Shown here: positions 42,600 to 50,598 of the stretch, piece by piece
Layout of the letters: the number at the start of each line of letters is the position of its first letter
How positions within the stretch are numbered: position 1 is the stretch's first letter
From: Streptomyces sp. CBMA123
Lineage (GTDB): Bacteria; Actinomycetota; Actinomycetes; Streptomycetales; Streptomycetaceae
Length of the DNA: 54,368 bases
NCBI RefSeq assembly: GCF_014596465.1
Contig: NZ_MECK01000235.1
Coordinates: 1-54,368 of the forward strand
Direction: 5' to 3'
Translations under genes and position numbers: made by a program
Notes under the pieces: generated by a model
What the model was told of the DNA's origin: nothing
Databases searched by the model: none
The model's input: the letters and a program-made list of their open reading frames with translations, nothing else

Positions 42600-44414
42600 C
42601 TACTCCATGCCCGCCAGCACCAGCGGGAGGCGGCGGACGCCGTCGGCGACCAGCTTCACCGGCACGCCCCAGTCCTGCTGGTGCACGTGGCAGGCCGGGA
42701 ACTCGATCGCCGGGTCGTCGTCGCAGGAGGCGGCCATCGCGGAGACGTGCAGCACGCCCTCGGTGACCTCGTCGGAGAGCACCAGCTCGCGGGAGAGGTC
42801 GGTGTCCGCGCCCGCGCCGGAGACCAGCAGCTCGGGCGGGGTCGAGCTGACCAGCAGTCGGGTCGACGGGCCGTAGCGCTCGTCCAGCTTCTGGCCGCTC
42901 GGCGCCTCGAAGACCACGTCCAGCCGGAGGGCGCCGGGGGCGACCTCGGTGGCCGCCCGCTGGGTGCGGTGCGCCACCGACTCGACCCGCACCGCCTCCT
43001 CCGGCAGCCGCAGCCTGGTCAGCCGGTGCCGGGCCGACTCGACCACCACGATGTCGTCGTCCACCAGCACCGCCCCGGAGGGCTCGCGCAGGTCGGTGGC
43101 CAGGGTGGTGACCTCGCCGCTCGCCGGGTCGAAGCGGCGCAGCGCGTGGTTGTAGGTGTCGCTGACGGCCACCGAGCCGTCCGGCAGCACCGTCACGCCC
43201 AGCGGGTGCTGGAACAGCGCCTGGTCGGCGGCGCCGTCACGGTGACCGAAATCGAACAGGCCGGTGCCGACGGCGGTGTGGACGGTCCTGGTTTCACGTG
43301 AAACGAAACGCAGCGCCGAGGTCTCCGAGTCGGCCACCCAGAGCTTCCCGCCGTCCGCCGAGACCGCCAGGCCGGACGGCTGGGCGAACCAGGCCTCGGC
43401 GACCGGGCCGTCCACCAGGCCCTCGTTGGTGGTGCCGGCCGCGACGCCGACCGTACCGGCCGCCGGGTCGTACGCCCACAGCTGGTGCACGCCGGCCATC
43501 GCGATCCACACCCGGCCGTCGAACCAGGCGACGTCCCACGGCGAGGAGAGGTCCACCTCGCGGGCCGGGCCCGCGGTGGGTGAGCCCTGCCACCACTGAC
43601 GGCCGGTGCCGGCCAGGGTGGTGACGCTGCCGTCGGCCAGCCGCACACCGCGCAGCGCGTGGTTCACCGTGTCGGCGACGACCACGTCGTAGTCGCCACC
43701 CTCGGGGAGCAGCGCCAGGCCCTGCGGCTCGCTGAACCGCGGACTGGTGCCGTCCACCAGACCGCGCTGCCCGTCACCGATCCGGCGCACCACCGTCTCG
43801 CCGTCCTCGGCCAGCTCGACCAGGCTGTGGTGGCCGGAGTCGGCGACCAGGAAGTGGCCGTTCGGCAGCCGCACCGCCTTGCCGGGGAACTTGAGGTCGT
43901 CGCTGCTCGGCTCCGGCGCCACGTACGGGCCGTCGCCGCGGCGCAGGGTGCCCTTGGCCTCGTGCTCCGCCTCCAGCTCGGCCACCAGGCGGGCGATCGC
44001 GTGGGCGTGGCCCTCACCGGCGTGCTGGGCCACCACGTAGCCCTCGGGGTCGATCACGACGAGCGTCGGCCAGGCGCGGACGGCGTACTGCTTCCAGGTC
44101 GCCAGCGCCGGATCGTCCAGCACCGGGTGGTGCACCTCGTAGCGGGCCACGGCGTCGACGACGGCCTGGTGGTCGGCCTCGTGCACGAACTTCGGCGAGT
44201 GCACCCCGACGATCACCACGGTGTCGCGGTGCTGCTCCTCGAGCTCGCGGAGCTCGTCGAGGACGTGCAGACAGTTGATGCAGCAGAAGGTCCAGAAGTC
44301 TAGTACGACACACTTACCTCGCAGGTCGGCAAGCCTGAGTTCCTTGCCGCCTGTGTTGAGCCATCCACCGGCGCCGACCAGCTCGGGGGCGCGGACACGT
44401 GCACGAGAAGCCAT
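42600..44414 (-). CDS. Thioredoxin-fold/NHL-repeat protein, 5' end supplied by element 2
   Basis: 604 residues from ATG 44414. The N-terminal thioredoxin-like domain has LDFWTFCCINCLHVLDEL (39-56) with the CINC redox motif. NHL beta-propeller repeats follow (SDPRFSEPQGLALLPEG-like blocks, VADTVNHALRG, VADSETSALRFV, VSDTYNHALRRF). Codons 1-41 lie in element 2 sequence; the crossover is at the Asp-Phe-Trp codons (44291-44300). The displaced native start lies at 50164-50287. The frame is intact, so the chimeric gene can still make a full protein. In-frame ATGs at 44432 and 44462 are further upstream but are not part of the native start. Confidence 0.9.
   Translation of the reverse strand: MASRARVRAPELVGAGGWLNTGGKELRLADLRGKCVVLDFWTFCCINCLHVLDELRELEEQHRDTVVIVGVHSPKFVHEADHQAVVDAVARYEVHHPVLDDPALATWKQYAVRAWPTLVVIDPEGYVVAQHAGEGHAHAIARLVAELEAEHEAKGTLRRGDGPYVAPEPSSDDLKFPGKAVRLPNGHFLVADSGHHSLVELAEDGETVVRRIGDGQRGLVDGTSPRFSEPQGLALLPEGGDYDVVVADTVNHALRGVRLADGSVTTLAGTGRQWWQGSPTAGPAREVDLSSPWDVAWFDGRVWIAMAGVHQLWAYDPAAGTVGVAAGTTNEGLVDGPVAEAWFAQPSGLAVSADGGKLWVADSETSALRFVSRETRTVHTAVGTGLFDFGHRDGAADQALFQHPLGVTVLPDGSVAVSDTYNHALRRFDPASGEVTTLATDLREPSGAVLVDDDIVVVESARHRLTRLRLPEEAVRVESVAHRTQRAATEVAPGALRLDVVFEAPSGQKLDERYGPSTRLLVSSTPPELLVSGAGADTDLSRELVLSDEVTEGVLHVSAMAASCDDDPAIEFPACHVHQQDWGVPVKLVADGVRRLPLVLAGME
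44291..44300. repeat. Left att junction of element 2
   Basis: TCCAGAAGTC is identical to 50164-50173. Its complement is the GACTTCTGGA crossover within Asp39-Phe40-Trp41 of the thioredoxin/NHL gene. Identity is limited to these 10 bp, as expected for a serine recombinase. Confidence 0.85.
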
Positions 44415-44735
44415 GTCCTCATCCAACCCCATCAGGTCGTGGAAGCATTCCGTGCGGGCCATGAAGGGGAAGCGGCACCCGGCTGGCGACAGAGGTGAGG
44501 CACGTCAGGAGCCGGGGGAGCGCCGCCAGGGGGGTCATGCTGCTGGGGCTCACGGACCTGCCGCCGGGTGCTGGTGCTGCCTGAGGCGTCCTTCGGTGTG
44601 CTCACGGAGGCTGCGGGCTACGACCCGGATCAGAGCCGAGTAAATCCGCCACCGTTAGGACGTCCAGGTCCTTGGGCTATGGATGGCCGGCGAGGAGAAG
44701 CGGCAGCTTCACGCGCCGGACTGCGAGGGCGCGTC
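44415..44735. other. Element 2 leader region of the rebuilt target gene
   Basis: About 320 bp without a convincing gene. Just above the ATG (44415-44435) the sequence resembles the native leader at 50288-50305 (ATCCAACCCCAT against ATCCAACCTCAT). The element thus also carries part of the native upstream region. A promoter for the rebuilt gene must lie here. Confidence 0.45.
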
Positions 44736-44939
44736 GTGAGTCTTCGAGAGATCGCCGGACAGCCGTCCGAGGGCCTGGCGTCGGACGCTGACGCGTGCGT
44801 GACGTGCGACTACTTCGACCGGGCGGAAGCCCAGTACTCGGACGAGCAGTACCCGACCATTCGACGGATGCTCACCCGCAACCGTGCCCAGCACATCCAG
44901 GACGGGGAGTGCGCGAGGCCGGGGATGCCCGGTGAGTGA
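44736..44939 (+). CDS. Small hypothetical protein of element 2
   Basis: A 67-residue frame from GTG 44736 with GAGGG 7 nt upstream. It is acidic and contains CVTCDYFDRAEAQY and DGECARPG, so three Cys could bind metal. It overlaps the next gene by 8 bp. Small proteins of this kind accompany serine recombinases in Streptomyces elements; an excisionase-like (RDF) role is possible but unproven. Confidence 0.6.
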   Translation: MSLREIAGQPSEGLASDADACVTCDYFDRAEAQYSDEQYPTIRRMLTRNRAQHIQDGECARPGMPGE

Positions 44940-45168
44940 CCAGGACGCCCCGAAGACCGCCCCGGACGAGCCCGCCGAGGACGCGGGCCCGGTGGACCCG
45001 TTCGAGTGGCTTCACGTCCACCCCTGGCCCCCGAAGCGGCGCACCGAGTCCCGGCCGGTTCTGACCCCGGAGGAGTTCAGCGAGGCGCCGCTCTCGCCGG
45101 AGGACTGCCGACGGCGGGCCGAGCTGCTGGCGAAGGTGCGCGACGCCAACCACTACCCGAGACGCTGA
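44932..45168 (+). CDS. Small acidic hypothetical protein of element 2
   Basis: A 78-residue frame from GTG 44932, overlapping the previous stop. It starts acidic and Pro-rich, then has PFEWLHVHPWPPKRRTESRP and a helical end SPEDCRRRAELLAKVRDANH. No family recognised. The overlap indicates an operon with the previous gene. Confidence 0.6.
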   Translation: MSDQDAPKTAPDEPAEDAGPVDPFEWLHVHPWPPKRRTESRPVLTPEEFSEAPLSPEDCRRRAELLAKVRDANHYPRR

Positions 45169-45229
45169 GGCGCCCGGGGAATCCCGGCTCGAGGTCCGGC
45201 GGTCTGGGTCTTGGCGGCTCTGGGACGAG

Positions 45230-45352
45230 ATGGAGGCCGCCCACAACCGACGGGCAGTCGCCGGACAGCCCGGATACGAGCGGTACGGGCTCACGGTGCC
45301 CCCCACCGGACAGACGGCCTGGCTGGACGGTCCCGGGAACGCCCTGCCCTGA
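45230..45352 (+). CDS. Very small hypothetical protein of element 2
   Basis: A 40-residue frame from ATG 45230 reads MEAAHNRRAVAGQPGYERYG and ends GPGNALP. The frame is open upstream with no ATG, GTG or TTG. It follows the preceding gene by about 60 bp. Protein-like composition is the only support, apart from its position in a likely operon. Confidence 0.4.
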   Translation: MEAAHNRRAVAGQPGYERYGLTVPPTGQTAWLDGPGNALP

Positions 45353-45505
45353 TTCCGAGCCCGGTCGCCGATGCGTCCTCCACAGAGCGGCCGGGCCACG
45401 TCTCCCGCTGCCGGGGAAGGCACGCCGAGCGCAGCCGGGTCGGCCCCGGCCCCTGTCTCAGTTCACGACGGGCGGCCGGGGCTTCCTCGTGCCCGAAACG
45501 CAAGA

Positions 45506-45542
45506 ACCCCCGGGCCCCTCACGGCGAGGGTGTCCCGGGGGT
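45506..45542 (+). terminator. Hairpin terminator in element 2
   Basis: ACCCCCGGG (45506-45514) pairs with CCCGGGGGT (45534-45542). It closes the small-gene operon that begins at 44736. The rest of 45353-45782 holds no gene that I can support. Confidence 0.7.
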
Positions 45543-45782
45543 CACTTGGTTCACAGCCTGTTGCCGGTGCCTAAGCACGCGCTAACCGTGCTTTGCGGCG
45601 TCTTTGGGAGTCCAATTTCCGAGCCTCTCGGTATGGACTCCACTGCAAGGGTGGCTAGTTGATCGTTTGTGGGCATGAAAACGGCATCACACCCAGGGCG
45701 CGTGTTTCGAGCTGGGACCGGGATCGCTGAGCGGCCAGGCTGTGAACTTCCGGAGCGCCCCACTCAGGCCCAGGACGAGCCG

Positions 45783-46135
45783 TTAGAACGGCGGACGCTG
45801 GTGGTCGAAGTCGCGTCGAGTCTTGGTCCGATGACACGACTTGCAGAGCACTGAACGTTGCCGTCCACGTCTTCGCCACCGAGTGCGAGCGGCTGCCGGT
45901 GGTCGATGTCCACGCCGCCGGGCAGGAACCGCCCACCACACGCGGCACAGTCACCATGTCCAGTGCGACGCACCGCCTTGCGCAGACGCGCCGCCGCATC
46001 CATACCAGCCGCTATGGCTGCCCGCCGCTTGCGATGTGACTGCACCGTGCGACCGGCCTCATAGGTCTGGTGGTGCTCGTCGCACCGGCCGTTGCGGGTG
46101 GCCCACCCCCTACAGTCAAGGCACCGTGTGCGCAT
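45783..46135 (-). pseudogene. HNH endonuclease gene with a one-base frameshift
   Basis: ATG 46135 follows a GGGGGAGGGGG tract. The frame gives CLDCRGWATRNGRCDEHH, then the HNH core CAACGGRFLPGGVDIDHRQP and LALGGEDVDGNVQ. At that point (near 45855) the family's final LCKSCHRTKTRRDF continues in another frame and ends at TAA 45783-45785. A single missing base between CAG and TGCTC explains this. The shifted frame would end at 45764. The enzyme should therefore lack its last metal-binding half. HNH proteins of this size are often phage packaging or homing nucleases. Confidence 0.8.
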
Positions 46136-46273
46136 GACCCCCTCCCCCCTTGAGTCACGGATCACGTGATCCGTGGCCTCATGCCATGGTTCACCAAGCC
46201 GCACCCTAATTAATTTACAGTTATGTGGTATCGGGCATCCGCCCTATCCTGTTGCAGACAGGGCGGGAGGATC

Positions 46274-46724
46274 GTGACTGAGAATCAGATCAACGGCAGC
46301 GACGTCGAGTTAGCGGTTCAGGCCGAGATTGTGAACGGCGGCATCTACTTAGGTACGCCCCGCGACAGGGACGAGATGACCGGCATCTACCGCGAGATCT
46401 ATGTGCGAACGAAGCGCCTGATAGATGCACTACCCGCGATGCCCGTAGCCATCCACGGGGCGACGATGCGGCGCCGTGCGCACCTACGGTTAGACGCCGC
46501 TTCATACTTCGAAGCCCACGAGCCCGATGTCGTGGTCCGTGCCCCAGTCAGCGGGACAGTACTTTCGTCAACTTCAAGTCGAAGCGGCAGGGCTGGCAGA
46601 CTTTCTAGACGACATCGCGACTATGGGAATGTCGAAAGATGACCGCATCAGTCTGTGGCGGATGCGCGGAGACTTCGAACACTTGCTTCGCGTCTTTGTG
46701 GAGAACATCCCCCGCCGAAGCTAG
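46274..46724 (+). pseudogene. Frameshifted or overlapping gene with three TTA codons
   Basis: GTG 46274 follows GGGAGG. The frame encodes SDVELAVQAEIVNGGIYLGT, a motif like VQAG-x-I-x-GGV linkers in Streptomyces signalling proteins, then VRTKRLIDALPAMPVAIHG. After about 46530 protein-like sequence moves to the next frame (QYFRQLQVEAAGLADFLDDI then TMGMSKDDRISLW), ending at TAG 46722-46724. The original frame runs on as an Arg/Ser-rich tail to 46642. Either a one-base frameshift or a second overlapping gene from ATG 46527 explains this. Three TTA codons (46310, 46349, 46490) make expression bldA-dependent if it is a Streptomyces gene. Confidence 0.6.
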
Positions 46725-47240
46725 CTGGCGGAGCCGCCGCGTCGTCCACGCCCGCTTTCGGCAATGGCTACTCGTGGGCGACGCGGCCCCTTCGCCGCAC
46801 GACTCCGGCGGCAACCCCGGTAGCGCGGGGCTCGTGGTACATGGGCGAAAGGCCACGGCTGGGTTCTCTGACCACCTGCCACAGAGGGGTGTGCGGAACT
46901 CCCCGCCGTCCTACCTTCCCCAGAGCGCAACGACTTCCCGGGGCTCCCCCGTGTCCCCCCGTTCCCCGGGGCGCTGCGGCTCTGCCCCCTCTAGAGCGCA
47001 AGCCCTTCCTGGCGTTCTGCTGTTTTGAAGGCTGATCCCGGCTCTCTTTAGAAATCTCTATGGTGTTTCGGGATCGGGTATCAAAACACCAGAACACCAC
47101 GGCTTCCCGCTGCACTGGCATGCACATGACCTCGGCGAGCATCGGTGGCAAGCACCGTATAGCCCCGCGTTGATCAATCGTCTACCGGAGGCCGGTCGAC
47201 TGTTGGACACCGAACCGCTTCGGGCCCTTGGAGGACCATC
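46725..47240. other. Gene-free stretch of element 2
   Basis: No convincing frame. A 7-bp inverted repeat GGTGTTT (47062-47068) with AAACACC (47084-47090) lies in a less GC-rich patch and could be an operator. The promoter of the secreted protein gene at 47241 should lie downstream of it. Confidence 0.4.
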
Positions 47241-47558
47241 GTGATCAAGCGTGCAGTAATAGGCGTGGCGACGGCCGCGCTGGTTGGCCTCGGCACCGGC
47301 GTGGCGCTCGCAAACGCAGGCGTGGACAGCGCCGCCCGGCCGACCGCCAGTTATACAACTCCAGTGTCGACGCCCCCCGCCATGACAGAGTCTGCGCTAG
47401 TGGGGGGCAGCAGCGCTGATGTCACCTCGGCCTGGTGGAACCACTCCTCGCACCACGCAAACGGGGGAAGCGCTTCTGCTGCCACCCCGGCTGATTGGTG
47501 GCATGCTCATGTGAACGCAGAGGGCTGGCTCGACAACCCCCATGAGGACGTTCTCTGA
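47241..47558 (+). CDS. Small secreted His/Trp-rich protein of element 2
   Basis: A 105-residue frame from GTG 47241 with GGAGGA upstream. The signal peptide is MIKRAVIGVATAALVGLGTG and ends at ALANA. The mature part is Thr/Ser rich with SAWWNHSSHHANGG and DWWHAHVNAEGW. The His and Trp clusters could bind metal. No family recognised. A terminator follows 12 bp after the stop. Confidence 0.65.
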   Translation: MIKRAVIGVATAALVGLGTGVALANAGVDSAARPTASYTTPVSTPPAMTESALVGGSSADVTSAWWNHSSHHANGGSASAATPADWWHAHVNAEGWLDNPHEDVL

Positions 47559-47570
47559 TCCCTCAGGATT

Positions 47571-47598
47571 GCCCGCCGATGCTCGTGCGCCGGCGGGC
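47571..47598 (+). terminator. Hairpin terminator after the secreted protein gene
   Basis: GCCCGCCG (47571-47578) pairs with CGGCGGGC (47591-47598) around a 12-nt loop, followed by ATCTTCT. Confidence 0.75.
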
Positions 47599-47702
47599 AT
47601 CTTCTGTTGCGCGGCGTACTTCTCAGAGCCGCCTCAGGGCGGCCTCACACAGCCAAGGTGTCAGCTCCCCTGCCTGAGGCTGACCGGAGCAGCGATGCAG
47701 GT

Positions 47703-48158
47703 TCAGCGGTCGGCGTCGCTTATAGAGACAGGCGGCGCGTCATCGACACAGATCGTGACAGCGACGTCAAGTGGTTCCGGGTAGTCCACATGCAGGATGA
47801 ACTCGACGCCGCCAGGCTCGCCGGAGAAATGATCGTTTTCACCGTGGGGTGAGATGTTGCTGATCCACACGTCGGCGTCGCCTAGGTTGTAGATGAAGTC
47901 CTGTTCGAGCGATTGGCCACCGGGGAAGATTTCACTCGGAGCTGCATCTATAACCTGGCCGGCGGTGATGTGGACCACGGCATGCCTCGTCTTTATGACG
48001 CCAGGCAGCCGCACGTTCATAGGTATACGGCCATGCAGGCCCCGATACCGAAGTCGGAATGATTTTGGCACCACTACCTCCAGGCTCTCAGGGAGGAGTG
48101 GCCGGTGATCACTAGCCAGGTCCTTATCCAGCGTCACCCCGAACGGCCTGACCGGCAA
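47703..48158 (-). CDS. Hypothetical protein of element 2
   Basis: A 151-residue frame with beta-rich, acidic composition (VVVPKSFRLRYRGLHGRIP, VWISNISPHGENDHFSGEPG, FILHVDYPEPLDVAVTICVD). The first codon is TTG 48158; an in-frame GTG at 48137 is an alternative, and no clear Shine-Dalgarno site is seen. No family recognised. GC content is lower than in the chromosome. Confidence 0.6.
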   Translation of the reverse strand: MPVRPFGVTLDKDLASDHRPLLPESLEVVVPKSFRLRYRGLHGRIPMNVRLPGVIKTRHAVVHITAGQVIDAAPSEIFPGGQSLEQDFIYNLGDADVWISNISPHGENDHFSGEPGGVEFILHVDYPEPLDVAVTICVDDAPPVSISDADR

Positions 48159-48202
48159 GTGCGGCGAGGGGCAACTTGGGCACAGGCGGGCTCCCGGGGC
48201 CC

Positions 48203-48451
48203 TCAGACCCGCCTCAGGACCTCCTCACAGGCCGCGCAGCGCCTGTCCCGTAGGTAGATCGGGTACCAGGGCTCTCCGGGCCCCTCAGGCCGGTAATGGG
48301 AGTGCTCCATGGGCGTGGTGTCTCGACCGCAGAGCGTCCGGTCCTGGGGGTCCTCCGGGGCGTCCGGGTCGGCGCCGGCTGCGTGGACCATGAGGACGGC
48401 GGGCGGGGCCTGGTCGGCGTCCAGCTCGAAGAGCACGACGATCGAGGCCAT
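48203..48451 (-). CDS. Small hypothetical protein of element 2 with C-terminal CxxC
   Basis: An 82-residue frame from ATG 48451 with CAGGA 8 nt upstream; an in-frame ATG at 48466 is possible. It begins MASIVVLFELDADQAPPAV and ends with DRRCAACEEVLRRV; another Cys lies in DRTLCGRDTTP. The Cys and His residues may form a small zinc site. It lies after the recombinase gene, separated by a terminator. Confidence 0.6.
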   Translation of the reverse strand: MASIVVLFELDADQAPPAVLMVHAAGADPDAPEDPQDRTLCGRDTTPMEHSHYRPEGPGEPWYPIYLRDRRCAACEEVLRRV

Positions 48452-48516
48452 GGTTCGATCCTGCATTCCAGCGGCCCCTTCCGCGCCCGCTGTGCGGCCG
48501 TCTGCGGGCATGAAGA

Positions 48517-48549
48517 AGCCCCGGCACGCTCAGGGGCCATGCCGGGGCT
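48517..48549 (-). terminator. Terminator after the serine recombinase gene
   Basis: AGCCCCGGCA (48517-48526) pairs perfectly with TGCCGGGGCT (48540-48549), about 40 bp past the recombinase stop. Confidence 0.8.
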
Positions 48550-48589
48550 GTCTTGGGCGCTCTAGGTAGGGGAGAGGGCTTGCCCCTCG

Positions 48590-50125
48590 CTACTGCTTGA
48601 TTTCGGCCCACTTGATACGGACTCGCTGCTCCGGGACGAAGCGCTTGCCGCGTTCGCCCTTGCTGATGAGCACGCCGTCTATGGCCAGGGACAGGCGGTC
48701 CCGTTTCTGGTCCTGCGTTGAAGCCGCCCAGGCGGGGAGCAACAACTCGCTGTCCAGCAGCGGAGTGATGTCGACGGCAGGGAGCGGGATGTTGGCGAGG
48801 TCGGAGCGCAGACCATCGATACGGCTCTGGAGCCGGGCGGCGAGGCGGTCGTAGCGGTCGAGGGCGCCGGGGCGGTCGAACTCGCCACGAACGTAGCGGG
48901 CATCCTCCAGGTCGGCCAACCGGGCTTCCTGATCGGTGATTTCGGAGGCGATCGCGTCCCGCTTGGCGAAGGTTTCGGGGTCGGTCCGCTTCGTCCAACG
49001 GTCGGCTATCGCCACCAGCAGGGGGTCATCGAGATCCAGCGTGGGGAGCAGCGAGAGGAACCACTCGGAGACGTACTCGTCCACCCGGTCGGCCATGGCG
49101 CTGGCCCCGGGGCACTGGTTGCCTGCTCGGCGAGCCATGCACTGATAGCTGTTGCCGACCTTGTGCATCCGACGACCGCACCCCGGTACATCGCAGAAGA
49201 TCAGGCTGGTGAGAAGCGCCGTGCCGTTCGGTTTCGGCATCCGCTTGCCAGCGTGGGCGCGGGTCCGGGATTCGAGCTGCCGGATGATCCGCTCGCGCTC
49301 GCCGACCGTGATGATCCCTTCGCCGATGCTCACGGTGTCCAGCGTCTCGGGGTCGCGGTAGGGGAACACGCGGCTTGTGAACTTGCGGCTGCCGTCTTCC
49401 GCTTCGATGGTTTCGGTCTCGGGCATGAGACCGGCAAAGGCAGGCGACTTGACCAGGTTCATGATGCTCGCGGCGTTCCACTGGCCACCCCGAGCCGAGG
49501 GGATGTCGTACTCGTTGAGCAGCCGGGCGATCTGTACGAGGGACTTGCCGGCCAACGCGTCATCCGCGATCAGCCGGGCGTAGACGGCCGTCTCGGGGTC
49601 GTGCACCAGCTTCTTCGTGGCGGGGTCGACCAGCAGCCCGTACGGAGGCTGTCCGCCGATCCACTGGCCCTGTCGGCGCAGGTGTTGCTTCGCGTGGGCC
49701 ACGCGGGTGCCGAGGTTCTTCGACTCGGAGCGGGCGAGTTCGGCGAGCATGGCGACGACCATGCGGGCCGAGTCGTTCGAGGTGTCGAGACCGTCCACGA
49801 CGGAGACCAGACGGCCACCCGCCTTCTCGATGTCGTCCAGGACCTTGCCGACCTGGCCGATGCCCTTGCGGGACAGGCGGTCGAGCTTCCACACGATCAA
49901 GGTCCCGACGACGCCCGCCGTGACGGCGGCAAGGGCGGAGTCGAAGCCTTTGCGCTCAACGTCCTTGAAGCCGGAGCGACCCCGGTCGATGTGGACCTTG
50001 CGGACCGTCAGGCCGTTGCGCTCGGCCCATGCGCGGCAGTCGGCTTCCTGCCGTTCGATCGCCGTCTTGCCGTCGCGGTCCAAGGACAGCCGAAGGTACA
50101 GGTCACACAGGGTGTGGTGGTGCAC
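48590..50125 (-). CDS. int: Large serine recombinase (integrase) of element 2
   Basis: A 511-residue protein from GTG 50125 with GAGGGGG upstream on the minus strand. The resolvase domain has nucleophile Ser14 in YLRLSLDRDGK and the RxxR-type active site LIVWKLDRLSRKG (about 78-90), then the long E helix (MLAELARSESKNLGTRV). The recombinase domain (PPYGLLVDP and GQWNAASIMNLVKSPAFAG) is followed by a zinc ribbon with CDVPGCGRRMHKVGNSYQC and CPG, and a coiled-coil motif. It inserts the element by a 2-bp crossover within attB/attP. It ends its promoter side 40 bp from the right att junction. Confidence 0.96.
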   Translation of the reverse strand: MHHHTLCDLYLRLSLDRDGKTAIERQEADCRAWAERNGLTVRKVHIDRGRSGFKDVERKGFDSALAAVTAGVVGTLIVWKLDRLSRKGIGQVGKVLDDIEKAGGRLVSVVDGLDTSNDSARMVVAMLAELARSESKNLGTRVAHAKQHLRRQGQWIGGQPPYGLLVDPATKKLVHDPETAVYARLIADDALAGKSLVQIARLLNEYDIPSARGGQWNAASIMNLVKSPAFAGLMPETETIEAEDGSRKFTSRVFPYRDPETLDTVSIGEGIITVGERERIIRQLESRTRAHAGKRMPKPNGTALLTSLIFCDVPGCGRRMHKVGNSYQCMARRAGNQCPGASAMADRVDEYVSEWFLSLLPTLDLDDPLLVAIADRWTKRTDPETFAKRDAIASEITDQEARLADLEDARYVRGEFDRPGALDRYDRLAARLQSRIDGLRSDLANIPLPAVDITPLLDSELLLPAWAASTQDQKRDRLSLAIDGVLISKGERGKRFVPEQRVRIKWAEIKQ

Positions 50126-50163
50126 GTACGCCCCCTCTGAAGATCCCTACATTGTGTAGGACT

Positions 50164-50287
50164 TCCAGAAGTCCAGGATGGTGATCTTGCCCCGGAAGTC
50201 GGCGAGGGTGAGGTCCTTGTCGCCGGTGTTGAGCTAACCGCCGGCGCCGACGAGTTCGGGGGCGCGTACGCGTGCACGAGATGCCAT
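50164..50287 (-). pseudogene. Right att junction and displaced native 5' end of the thioredoxin/NHL gene
   Basis: Read on the minus strand from ATG 50287 it gives MASRARVRAPELVGAGG, then a TAG where the intact gene has TGG for Trp18, then LNTGDKDLTLADFRGKITI and LDFW up to the 10-bp crossover 50164-50173. Beyond that the frame reads KSYTM and stops at 50148. By hand, about 98 of 124 bases equal the element-borne copy at 44291-44414. The nonsense codon shows decay after displacement. Confidence 0.9.
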
Positions 50288-50598
50288 GGGGGTTATCCAA
50301 CCTCATGTGGGGTGGGGGGACGCTGACGCGGGGGTGTGTTCGTGGGGGTGGGCTCTCGGGTGGGTGGGTGCCGGGGGCGGCTCCGGGGGTGGCCGCTCCG
50401 GGGGCTGGGTGATTTTCCGACTGCCGACCCTCATCGCGGGGGGTTGAGACCGTTGGCAGTCTGAAAATCACCCGTCACGCCCCTCTCCGCAGCCACCCCC
50501 TGCGCCGCCCCCTTCCGCAGCGCGTCCCTCTCGCCTGGTCGGGTGAGGGGGTGGGTGGGCGGGGGAGGTGGAGGGAGGGTGGGGGAGCGGGGGGTGGG
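50288..50598. terminator. Intergenic stretch with a strong hairpin terminator at 50407-50473
   Basis: A 19-bp stem with one mismatch (50407-50425 with 50455-50473) containing GGTGATTTT lies past the stop of the DUF4439 gene at 50599. The rest of this stretch is the native leader of the displaced gene and G-rich DNA without a gene. Confidence 0.75.

Larger units (their letters stand above)
44291..50173. mobile_element. Element 2: small integrated element with a large serine recombinase
   Basis: About 5.9 kb between the 10-bp repeats at 44291 and 50164. The serine recombinase gene lies next to the right junction, and the left end carries a replacement first exon-like 5' end of the target gene. 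Other genes are small and mostly hypothetical; an HNH nuclease gene and one other gene are frameshifted. I see no capsid, terminase or transfer genes, so it is a defective prophage or a satellite-like integrative element. Confidence 0.85.

Noticed and set aside
44415..44462. Longer N-terminus for the thioredoxin/NHL protein
   Set aside because: The displaced native copy begins at the equivalent of ATG 44414, and its upstream codons are not in the same frame.
44291..50173. Complete prophage
   Set aside because: Only 5.9 kb, with no structural, portal, terminase or lysis gene.
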